Shown one piece after another: positions 36,281 through 46,492 of a stretch of 64,000 nt of DNA; within the stretch, counting starts at the first letter, position 1, and each line of letters starts with the position of its first letter. Made by a program: the position numbers and the translations under genes. Origin of the DNA: Aegilops tauschii subsp. strangulata (Eukaryota; Streptophyta; Magnoliopsida; Poales; Poaceae); NCBI RefSeq assembly GCF_002575655.3, contig NC_053036.3, forward strand, positions 648,603,387 through 648,667,386, read 5' to 3'. The notes under the pieces are model-generated. The model was not told the DNA's origin and did no database searches. It saw nothing but the letters and a program-made list of their open reading frames with translations.

Positions 36281-36567
36281 GTGACAATGAATGGGCGAAT
36301 ACAAACGAGAGGACTAAAAACTTCTCTCCTGGTGGCGGCTAGGGTTTCACTTCCTCGGTCGATCTCGTCGACCTCCAGTCCCTATCGCCGCCCCGCAGCT
36401 GTTTCTTCCCCCGGGAACAATGGCATCGGTCTCAGACGCAAACTCGACGACAAGCTACGGGGCGAAGGATGGTAGTACGAGCGATCTGGATGATTTCTTT
36501 GGCCAGTTAGATCTCATAGAGGAGGAGTTTGATGATCTTGTAATTGATGAGGCGGATCCTATGATCA
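36281..36567 (+). pseudogene. LINE ORF1 (DUF4283-type) N-terminus, cut by CACTA 3
   Basis: From ATG 36420 it reads MASVSDANSTTSYGAK, then DLDDFFGQLDLIEEEF and DDLVIDEADPMI. This acidic start is typical of ORF1/DUF4283 proteins of grass L1-type LINEs. A GC-rich leader precedes it. The frame runs straight into a CACTA terminus at 36568 and the rest of the gene is not seen. Family assignment is from recall. Confidence 0.55.
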
Positions 36568-37140
36568 CACTAGTAGAAAATAGGGAACTAGTCCCGGTTC
36601 TGGAACCGGGACAAAAAGGTCGGGACTAAAGCCCAAAACCTTTAGTCCCGGTTCGTTTACGAACCGGGACAGAAGGGGCTCCACGTGGCCGCAGCGGGGC
36701 ACCCAGTCAGAGGACCTTTAGTCCCGGTTGGTAACACCAACCGGGACCAAAAGGCATCCATGCGTCAGCAGCTGGCACGAGCTGGGGTTTTTGTTTTTTG
36801 AAGGGGGGGGGGGTTAGGGGGTTTTGGAGGGTTAATTTAGGGGTTTCATATTGTGTTAGCTAGCTAATAGAGAGAAGTGTCCTCTCTTTCTCCGTGCTTG
36901 GTCGACGCTAGCTACTATACATATAGATAGAACTCAACACGCTAGCTAGTAAGCAAATGAAGGAACCATTAATTACACAAGATCGTCATGAACATATATA
37001 AAGAGAAGTGACCTCTCTTTCTCCGAGAGATTGGTCGAACAACAAGTTTTCGTATATCTATCCGAGGCTACTAACTACATATATACAATATAAGATCTCT
37101 TACAATCCCTAACATCTAAAGTCTATATCAATTTCCACAT
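36568..37140 (-). mobile_element. CACTA 3: terminal fragment (3' end)
   Basis: It begins CACTAGTAGAAAATAGGG at 36568, has CCCGGTTC/GAACCGGG and GGTTGGTAACACCAACC palindromes, a G-run and TTTCATATTGTGTTAGC. It then has the 3' UTR text shared with copies 1 and 2 (AGAGAGAAGTGTCCTCTCT, GGTCGAACAACAAG). Homology fades near TTTCCACATG at about 37140, so only the last ~570 bp of an element remains. Confidence 0.85.
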
Positions 37141-37528
37141 GCAAATTCCGAGATCCTCATCAAGTTTCTTTATCGAAATACACTAACAGAACTTGCTGTC
37201 ATATTATGAGGCTTCAAGATGTTAATCAATGTTCTCTTCTCACTGTACAAATGAAATTGTTTGCTCATAAAGGAAATATAACAACCGGGCATGAAGCAAA
37301 ACCAAGACTTGGTAAAATGACACAAGCAATCCAAATTACCCCTGGTCTCACCGACAACATTTGAAGCTAAAATAAATAAGCAGAAGTGAAGATGTACAAT
37401 AGAACATAGACAAATATAAGTTAAATCCTGCATCTATATAGTATGATCAACATCACAAGGAGGAGAAATTGAACAGGTAGGGCTGCATTTCCTGTCATCA
37501 TGTATCCCCTCGCAACACTCTAGAGATC
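37141..37528. other. Unassigned region between CACTA 3 and LTR fragment
   Basis: An open minus-strand stretch (37433-37170; CHFTKSWFCFMPGCYISF) is not recognised and has no supporting context. Confidence 0.3.
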
Positions 37529-38115
37529 TGATGACCCACAAGTATAGGGGATCAATCGTAGTCCTTTCGATAAGTAAGAGTGTCGAACCCAACGAGGAGT
37601 AGAAGGAAATGACAAGTGGTTTTCATCAAGGTAATTTCTGCAAGCATTGAAATAGTCGGCAACAAGTAGTTTGTTAGCAAGATAATTTGTAAAAAGTAAC
37701 AAGTAACAATAGTAACAATAAGTGCAGCAAGGTAGCCCAATCCTTTTGACGGCAAAGGACAGGACGGTACGGTCTCACATAATAAGCAAAGCATTCTTGA
37801 GGGCACACAGGAATTTCATCTAGTTACTTTCATCATGTTGGTTTGATTCGCGTTCGCTATTTTGATAATTTGATATGTGGGTGGAGCGATGCTTGGGTGC
37901 TATTCTTACTTGAACAAGCCTCCCACTTATGATTAACCCCCTCGCAAGCATCCGCAACTACGAGAAAAGTATGAAGATAAAATATAACCATAGCATTAAA
38001 CATATGGATGCAAATCAGCCCCTTACGAAATAGCGCATAAACTAGGGTTTAAGCTTCTGTCACTATAGCAACCCATCATCTAATAACTACTCCACAATGC
38101 ATTAATAACATTTTT
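37529..38115 (-). mobile_element. Gypsy-type LTR fragment
   Basis: It starts TGATGACCCACAAGTATAGG, the reverse complement of the LTR 3' end. It is similar to the end of the solo LTR at 51340-52837 (CCTATACTTGTGGGTTATCA; also AACCCAACGAGGAG near the end). The 5' part is lost near 38115 and no target duplication is seen. Confidence 0.65.
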
Positions 38116-38239
38116 ATTTGTTTCACCGTGGCCTTTTGAGTTTATTTCAAATCTACGTAAATAGGCAGGTATCGACACACCAGCAACATCTCCCGCGCAG
38201 TCAGGGTCTGGAGGCCAGAATAGAGGAGTTGCCCAGTAA

Positions 38240-39600
38240 CACAACACCTACTTCATACATTTTTCAAGCCCGTAGTCTTTGAACTCCGGTCTCCATCCCT
38301 CCAACGCTCTATAAACTTCACTTGCCACCTCCTCGATTAGCTTTGCCCCCAACATTAGTATTTTTTGCTCTGTGTTTTTTCTTTTGCAAAACAGAACAGC
38401 CCACGATCCAATTACATGGCAGTCTCACAAGGATCATGGGATCATGAATCTTTTTTTGCTTTGAGAATAATATCATTTCTACCTTTCCATAAATAACAAA
38501 ACATAGCAGAAATTCCAACCATAATAAGTCTTTTGTAAGTTTTCTGGAATGTATTTAGCTGGACATTCAAGTCTAGCAGCAGAGCATTCAAAAAGCACGT
38601 GATTTATATTCTCATCCTGCCCACAAAGTACACATTCTTTTCCTCCCTTTCATCGTTTCTTAACCAGATTATCTTTACTAACAAAGGTGCTGCGATCAAT
38701 CAACCAGAAGAACATTTTGATTTTAGTTGGAAATTTCACCTTCCAAAGAAATTTGTGTGGAAAACCCACCTCAGTTTTAACAAAAACATGTATAAAGATT
38801 TAACAGAAAAGATTCTATCACTAATTAACATCCACTGGGGTTTGCCCTTCCGATTTTTTTTATATGAGACCAGGTCTCACGGGCTAGCAGGTGAGACACA
38901 CCCTGATGGATGACACGTGGCATTCACAAATCATAAAGCATCTAATCTCTCCCCCCTAATTTCAAGTGGGGGTTGGGTGGGGTAGATGCTTTGTGATTTG
39001 TAAATGCCACGTGTCATCCATCAGGGTGGGTCTCACATGCTAGCCCCTGAGACCTGGTCTCATATAATTCTTTTCCTGCCCTTCCCCCCATACATTCTAA
39101 CCTCCTCAGATCTACTTTTAAGACTAGCCCACAAGTTAGCAGAATCACCAATAAGATTTCTTGTAAAGGAAAAAATTGTCCCATCCCTTATTAATGGCCT
39201 TGGCAACAAAGATCTCATGATCAAAATTTATATTGTACAACCTGGGGTAAGCATCTTTTAGTGGTTTGGATCATACTCACCAATCCTCCGAAAATCTAGT
39301 GTTTCTTCGATCCCCCATTTTTTAACATGTTGACAGTATGAATTTTTAACTTTCAGGAGATTAGCCAAAATTGAGAGTCCCCCACTCTTTTGTTAATCAA
39401 ATAAATGCATTTTTCCTTCACATATTTATTAAGCAGAAGATCAATCCATACACTTTCTTCAGTTTCTAGTTTCCAAAACCGTTTAGCTAACAAGGCTTTG
39501 TTCATGAGATCTAAATTCAAAATCCTTAAACATTACAAAATTCCCCAAGAGTTCAGAGAGCAAGTCTAGACTGGTGAGACTGGAAGAACTGTTTTACTGC
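38240..39600 (-). pseudogene. Non-LTR retroelement (LINE) reverse-transcriptase tail with zf-RVT
   Basis: Minus-strand reading gives zf-RVT text: KFPTKIKMFFWLI near 38715, KECVLCGQDENINHVLFEC near 38635-38580 with its C-x2-C...H-x4-C ligands, then CPAKYIPENLQKTYYGWNF. Upstream (39440-39100) there is LLNKYVKEKCIYLINK and VGDSQFWLISLKVKNSYC. Stops and gaps interrupt, and a foldback MITE sits inside. The upstream RT and endonuclease parts are absent, consistent with 5' truncation. Confidence 0.65.
38861..39066. mobile_element. Foldback MITE inserted in LINE remnant
   Basis: This is a 206-bp near-complete palindrome. Ends are TATATGAGACCAGGTCTCA and TGAGACCTGGTCTCATATA; the arms continue through GATGGATGACACGTGGCATT and AATGCCACGTGTCATCCATC. 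Terminal TATA makes a TA duplication possible. Superfamily not assigned. Confidence 0.8.
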
Positions 39601-39608
39601 ATCGTAAC

Positions 39609-39764
39609 TGTTGAGTATAATGTTTATTAGGAAAGACGAGATAGACTAGGATTTGTTCTGGCTTGTCTTGTACTCAAAGTAGATGATTGTACTCCTATAT
39701 ATATGCCCACGAGGCTCAAGCAATACAACAACTATTCCACCAAACCTCTCTCCCCCTTCTAACA
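39609..39764 (+). repeat. 5' LTR of short-LTR element
   Basis: TG...CA ends; followed by PBS TGGTATCAG (39765-39773), complementary to initiator tRNA-Met. Confidence 0.9.
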
Positions 39765-39798
39765 TGGTATCAGTTTCCGGGTTCTAAACCCTAGCCGT

Positions 39799-41490
39799 GG
39801 ATACGTCTCCAACGTATCTATAATTTTTGATTGTTCCATGCTATTATATATTCTGTTTTGAATGTTTAATGGGATTTATTATACATTTTTATATTATTTT
39901 TGGGACTAACCTATTAACCGGAGGCCTAGCCCAAATTGCTGTTTTTTTTTGCCTATTTCAGTGTTTCGAAGGAAAGGAATATCAAACGGAGTCCAAACGG
40001 AATGAAACCTTCGGGAGAGTTATTTTTGGAACGGAAGCAATCCAAGAGACTTGGAGTAGACGTCAGGGAAGCTTCGAGGTGGCCACGAGGCAGGGAGGCG
40101 CGCCTGCTCCCCCTGGGCGCGCCCCCCCACCCTCGTGGGCCCCTTGTGGCTCCCCTGACCGACTTCTTTCGCCTATATATATCCATATACCCTAAAAACA
40201 TCGGGGAACAGAATAGATCGGGAGTTTCGCCGCCGCAAGCCTCTGTAGCCACCAAAAACCAATCGGGACCCTGTTCCGGCACCCTGCCGGAGGGGGGAAC
40301 CCTCACCGGCGGCCATCTTCATCATCCCGGCGCTCTCCATGACGAGGAGGGAGTAGTTCACCCTCGGGGCTGAGGGTATGTACCAGTTGCTATGATCTCT
40401 CTCTCTCTCTCGTGTTCTTGAGATGGTACGATCTTGATGTATCGCGAGCTTTGCTATTATAGTTGGATCTTATGATGTTTCTCCCCCTCTACTCTCTTGT
40501 AATGGATTGAGTTTTCCCTTTGAAGTTATCTTACCGGATTGCGTCTTTAAGGATTTGAGAACACTTGATGTATGTCTTGCATGTGCTTATCTGTGGTGAC
40601 AATGGGATATTCACGTGATCTACTTGATGTATGTTTTGGTGATCAACTTGCGGGTTCCGTGACCTCGTGAACTTATGCATAGGGGTTGGCACACGTTTTC
40701 GTCTTGACTCTCCGGTAGAAACTTTGGGGCACTCTTTGAAGTTCTTTGTGTTGGTTGAATAGATGAATCTGAGATTTTGTGATGCATATCGTATAATCAT
40801 ACCCACGGATACTTGAGGTGACATTGGAGTATCTAGGTGACATTAGGGTTTTGGCTGAGTTGTGTCTTAAGGTGTTATTCTAGTACGAACTCTATGATAG
40901 ATCGAACGGAAAGAATAGCTTCGTGTTATTTTACTATGGACTCTTGAATAGATCGATCAGAAAGAATAACTTTGAGGTGGTTTCGTACCCTACCATAATC
41001 TCTACGTTTGTTCTCCGCTATTAGTGACTTTGGAGTGACTCTTTGTTGCATGTTGAGGGATAGTTATATGATCCAATTATGTTATTATTGTTGAGAGAAC
41101 TTGCACTAGTGAAAGTACAAACCCTAGGCCTTGTTTACTAGCATTGCAATACCGTTTACGCTCACTTTTATCGCTTGCTACCTTGCTGTTTTTATATTTT
41201 CAGATTACAAATACCTATATCTACCATCCATATTGCACTTGTATCACCATCTCTTCGCCGAACTAGTGCACCTATACAATTTACCATTGTATTGGGTGTG
41301 TTGGGGACACAAGAGACTCTTTGTTATTTGGTTGCAGGGTTGTTTGAGAGAGACCATCTTCATCCTACGCCTCCCATGGATTGATAAACCTTAGGTCATC
41401 CACTTGAGGGAAACTTGCTACAGTTCTACAAACCTCTGCACTTGGAGGCCCAACAATGTCTACAAGAAGAAGGTTGCGTAGTAGACATCA
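39799..41490 (+). repeat. 5' LTR of LARD
   Basis: 1,692 bp, ending GTAGTAGACATCA. It contains (CT)n near 40392-40410 and a short TATATATATCC run where the other LTR has an expanded AT tract. Confidence 0.9.
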
Positions 41491-41499
41491 AGCAGTTTC

Positions 41500-41517
41500 T
41501 GGCGCCGTTGCCGGGGA
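41500..41517 (+). other. Primer-binding site, tRNA-Asp
   Basis: TGGCGCCGTTGCCGGGGA is complementary to the 3' end of plant tRNA-Asp and lies nine bases after the LTR. It fixes the plus orientation of the LARD. Confidence 0.85.
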
Positions 41518-41614
41518 GGTGAGTGCTTCAAGGTATATCTTTAGATCTTGCAATCAAATCTTTTAGTTTCTTGTTTTATCACTAGTTTAATCTATAAAAG
41601 AAAACTACAAAAAA

Positions 41615-42613
41615 ATGGAATTAAGCTTGCCTCATACGCTTCATCTTTTTAATATCTTTCGTGAGTATGATGGAAAGGAAAACTGTGCTCAAGTACTAGA
41701 AGAAGAATTACATAGAATGCTTGGCATAAAATATGTGAATGATGAGCATGATTGCAATGTTGTTAGTATGAATTCTTTGAATACCCATGATGCTAATGAT
41801 ATGCAAAGCCACAAGCTTGGGGATGCTATGTTTGATGAAGATGATATGTTTTGTCCCCCAAGTTTTGATATGCAAATTTGTTATGATGATAGCATGCCTC
41901 CTACTTATGATGATTATATTGATGAAAGTGGGTTTGGAAGAGTGTCAACTTTAGGAATTAATGATCCCACTATTTTGGAGGATGTTGAATCTTATTGTGA
42001 TAATTATAAAAGTGGATTTGGAGAGGTCATGACTTTATTTAGTGATGAATCCACTATTTCGGAACAGGTTTCAATTGATTATGATGAGAACAAAGTTGCT
42101 ACTTATGATGATTATTGTGATGACACTTATGCTATAAAAATTAGTGATGATTATATTCATAAAACTTGTCATGATTATGATTACCCTTTTTCTGAACATT
42201 ACCCTTTTTATGTGGAAACAATTTATAGTATTCGAGTTTCTTATGATACTCCCACTATTCTGAATGAGAAGAATTTTGCTTATGTGGAGAGTAATAAAAT
42301 TTCTATGCTTGTAGATCATGAAAAGAATGCTTTAGGTGCTGTTTATATTGTTAAATCCATTCATGATGCTATTGAAAATTATTATGAGAGAGGAATTTAT
42401 GCTTGTAGGAATTGTAATAATACCAAGCTTCCTCTCTATGTGCTTAAAGTTTTGAAGTTATGCTTGTTTTGCCTTCCTATGCTAGTTGATTATTGTTCCC
42501 ATAAGTTGTTTGCTCACAAAATCCCTATGCATAGGAAGTGTGTTAGAATTAAATGTGCTAGTCATATTCTTCATGATGCTCTCTTTATGTTTCAATTCTT
42601 ATCTTTTATGTGA
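41615..42613 (+). CDS. LARD-borne orphan protein, 332 aa, function unknown
   Basis: A single uninterrupted frame starts about 100 bp after the PBS. Residues 1-40 form a mixed helix (LFNIFREYDGKENCAQVLEE). Residues 40-200 are strongly acidic and Tyr-rich with loose repeats (PPTYDDYIDESGFG; VATYDDYCDDTYA; YKSGFGEVMTLF). Residues 205-332 are more hydrophobic (YYERGIYACRNCNNTKLPLY, LPMLVDYCSHKL) with several Cys and His. There are no Gag, CCHC, protease or RT motifs. The codon bias is A/T-rich. From memory, similar unnamed open frames occur in many Triticeae non-autonomous gypsy-like elements. Being open for 333 codons while the neighbouring gypsy pol is riddled with breaks suggests it was kept by selection until recently. 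Confidence 0.6.
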   Translation: MELSLPHTLHLFNIFREYDGKENCAQVLEEELHRMLGIKYVNDEHDCNVVSMNSLNTHDANDMQSHKLGDAMFDEDDMFCPPSFDMQICYDDSMPPTYDDYIDESGFGRVSTLGINDPTILEDVESYCDNYKSGFGEVMTLFSDESTISEQVSIDYDENKVATYDDYCDDTYAIKISDDYIHKTCHDYDYPFSEHYPFYVETIYSIRVSYDTPTILNEKNFAYVESNKISMLVDHEKNALGAVYIVKSIHDAIENYYERGIYACRNCNNTKLPLYVLKVLKLCLFCLPMLVDYCSHKLFAHKIPMHRKCVRIKCASHILHDALFMFQFLSFM

Positions 42614-45444
42614 GCATCATTGAAATCATCATGCCTAGCTAGGGGCGTTAAACGTTAGCGCTTGTTGGGACGCAACCCAATTTTATTTTTTGTTCTTTGC
42701 CTTTTGTTTCTGTTTATTAATAAATAATCCATCTATCCTATGTTTAGATGTGGTTTTATTGTTTTAATTAGTGTTTGTGCCAAGTAGAACCTTTGGGAAG
42801 ACTTGGGTGAAGTCTTTATGATCTTGTTGTAAAAAACAAAAACTTTAGCGCTCACGAGATTAGATACAACTTTTTACTGGAGAGTGCTATTTAGTTGATT
42901 CTTTTTGCAGATGATTACTAGCCAAATTAGTCAGGTCCACCAATTTATTTCAGAATTTTTGGAGTTATAGAAGTATACGTTTGATACAGATTACTACAGA
43001 CTGTTCTGTTTTTGACAGATTCTGTTTTCATTGTGTTGTTTGCTTATTTTGATGAATCTATGAGTAGTATCGGAGGGTATGAACCATAGAGAAGTTGGAA
43101 TACAGTAGATATTACACCAATATGAATTTAGAATGAGTTCACAACAGTACCTAAGTGGTGATTTATTTTCTTATACTAACGGAGCTTAGAAGTTTTCTGT
43201 TGAGTTTTGTGTTGTGAAGTTTTCAAGTTTTGGGTAAAGATTCGATGGACTATGGAATAAGGAGTGGCAATAGCCTAAGCTTGGGGATGACCAAGGCACC
43301 CCAAGGTAATATTCATGGATAAACAAGAGCCTAAGCTTGGGGATGCCCCGGATGGCATCCCCTCTTTCGTCTTCGTTCATCGGTAACTTTACTTGGAGCT
43401 ATATTTTTATTCACCACATGATATGTGTTTTGCTTGGAGCGTCATTTTATTTTCTTTTGTTTTGCTTGCTGTTTGAATAAAATACCAAGATCTGAAATTA
43501 TTAAATGGGAGAGTCTTCACACAGTTACATAATTATTCGACTACTCATTGATCTTCACTTATATCTTTCGGAGTAGTTTGTTGTTTGCTCTAGTGCTTCA
43601 CTTATATCCTTTTAGAGCACGGCGGTGGTTTTATTTTGAAGAAATAGATGAACTATCATGCTTCAATTATATTAGTTTGAGAGTCCTAAACAGCATGGTA
43701 ATTTGCTTTGGTTATGAAATTAGTCCTAATATGATAGGCATCCAAGAGGGATATAATAAAAACTTTCGTATAAAGTGCATTGAATACTATGTGAAGTTTG
43801 ATTCCTTATGATTGTTTTGAGATATGAGGATGGTAATATTAGAGTCATGCTAGTGGATTAGTTGTGAATTTGAGAGATACTTGTGTTAAAGTTTGTGATT
43901 CCCGTAGCATGCACGTATGGTGAACCGTTATGTGATGAAGTCAGAGCATGATTTATTTATTGATTGTCTTCCTTATGAGTGGCGGTTGGGGACGAGCGAT
44001 GGTGTTTTCCTACCAATCTATCCCCCTAGGAGCATGCGCGTAGTACTTCGTTTCGATAACTAACAGATTTTTGCAATAAGTATGTGAGTTCTTTATGACT
44101 AATGTTGAGTCCATGGATTATACGCACTCTCATCCTTCCATCATTGCTAGCCTCTCTAATACCGCGCACCTTTCGCCGGTATCATACACCCACCATATAC
44201 CTTCCTCAAAGCAGCCACCATACCTACCTATTATGGCATTTCCATAGCCATTCCGAGATATATTTCCATGCAACTTACCACCGTTCCGTTTATTATGACA
44301 CGCCCCATCATTGTCATATTGCTTTGCATGATCATGTAGTTGACATCGTATTTGTGGCAAAGCCACCATTCATAATTCTTTCATACATGTCACTCTTGAT
44401 TCATTGCATATCCCGGTACACCGTCGAAGGCATTCATATAGAGTCATATTTGTTCTAAGTATCGAGTTGTAATTCTTGAGTTGTAAGTAAATAAAAGTGT
44501 GATGATCTTCATTATTAGAGCATTGTCCTAGTGAGGAAAGGATGATGGAGACTATGATTCCCCCACAAGTCGGGATGAGACTCCGGACGAAAAAAAGAGG
44601 CCATAAAAAATGAAGAGAAAAGGCCCAATTAATAAAAATGAGAGAAAAAGAGAGAAGGGACAATGTTACTATCCTTTTACCACACTTGTGCTTCAAAAGT
44701 AGCACCATGATCTTCATGATAGAGAGTCTCGCCTATGTTGTCACTTTCATATACTAGTGGGAATTTTACATTATAGAACTTGGCTTGTATATTCCAATGA
44801 TGGGCTTCTTCAAATTGCCCTAGGTCTTCGTGAGCAAGCGAGTTGGATGCACACCCACTTAGTTTCTTTTGTTGAGCTTTCATACACTTATAGCTCTAGT
44901 GCATCCGTTGCATGGCAATCCCTACTCACTCACATTGATATCTATTGATGGACATCTCCATAGCCCGTTGATACGCCTAGTTGATGTGAGACTATCTTCT
45001 CCTTTTTTGTCTTCTCCACAACCACCATTCTATTCCACATATAGTGCTATGTCCATGGCTCACGCCCATGTATTGCATGAAGATTGAAAAAAGTTTGAGA
45101 ACATCAAAAGTATGAAACAATTGCTTGGCTTGTCATCGGGGTTGTGCATGATTAAATACTTTGTGTGATGAAGATAGAGCATAGCCATACTATATGATTT
45201 TGTAGGGATAACTTTCTTTGGCCATGTTATTTTGAGAAGACATGATTGCTTAGTTAGTATGCTTGAAGTATTATTATTTTTATGTCAATACTAAACTTTT
45301 CTCTTGAATCTTTCGGATATGAATATTCATACCACAAATAAGAGAATTACATTAAGGAATATGCTAGGTAGCATTCCACATCAAAAATTCTGTTTTTATC
45401 ATTTACCTACTCGAGGACGAGCAGGAATTAAGCTTGGGGATGCT
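42614..45444 (+). other. Non-coding interior of LARD, with PPT-like motifs
   Basis: No gag-pol. AAGCTTGGGGATG occurs at 43277, 43333 and 45430; the last lies directly before the right LTR and is the likely polypurine tract. An A-rich stretch lies at 44585-44665. Short open frames such as 44102-44458 are not supported. Confidence 0.6.
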
Positions 45445-45811
45445 TGATACGTCTCCAACGTATCTATAATCTTTGATTGTTCCATGCTATTATATATTCT
45501 GTTTTGGATGTTTTATGGGCTTTATTATACACTTTTATATTATTTTTGGGACTAACCTATTAACCGGAGGCCCAGCCCAAATTACTGTTTTTTTGCCAAT
45601 TTCAGTGTTTCGAAGGAAAGGAATATCAAACGGAGTCCAAACGGAATGAAACCTTTGGGAGAGTTATTTTTGGAACGGAAGCAATCCAGGAGACTTGGAG
45701 TAGACGTCAGGGAAGCTTCGAGGTGGCCACGAGGCAGGGAGGCGCGCCTGCCCCCCTGGGCGCGCCCCTCACCCTCGTGGGCCCCTCATGGCTCCCCTGA
45801 CCGACTTCTTT

Positions 45812-45866
<55 letters not shown>

Positions 45867-46492
45867 ATATACCCTAAAAACATCGGGGAACAGAATAGAT
45901 CGGGAGTTCCGCCGCCGCAAGCCTCTGTAGCCACCAAAAACCAATCGGGACCCTGTTCCGGCACCCTGCCGGAGGGGGGAACCCTCACCGGTGGCCATCT
46001 TCATCATCCCGGCGCTCTCCATGACGAGGAGGGAGTAGTTCACCCTCGGGGCTGAGGGTATGTACCAGTAGCTATGTGCTTGATCTCTCTCTCTCGTGTT
46101 CTTGAGATGGTACGATCTTGATGTATCGCGAGCTTTGCTATTATAGTTGGATCTTATGATGTTTCTCCCCCTCTACTCTCTTGTATTGGATTGAGTTTTC
46201 CCTTTGAAGTTATCTTATCGGATTGTGTCTTTAAGTATTTGAGAACACTTGATGTATGTCTTGCATGTGCTTATCTATGGTGACAATGGGATATTCACGT
46301 GATCTACTTGACGTATGTTTTGGTGATCAACTTGCGGGTTCCGTGACCTCGTGAACTTATGCATAGGGGTTGGCACACGTTTTCGTCTTGACTCTCCGGT
46401 AGAAACTTTGGGGCACTCTTTGAAGTTCTTTGTGTTGGTTGAATAGATGAATTTGAGATTGTGTGATGCATATTGTATAATCATACCCACGG
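45445..46492 (+). repeat. 3' LTR of LARD, first part
   Basis: It starts TGATACGTCTCC after AAGCTTGGGGATGCT. It carries an (AT)n tract at about 45817-45862 that is much longer than in the 5' LTR. It ends at the CACGG duplication of the inserted gypsy element. Confidence 0.9.

Noticed and set aside
44102..44458. 118-codon open frame in the LARD interior
   Set aside because: It lies in sequence that otherwise looks non-coding and has no domain or conserved context.
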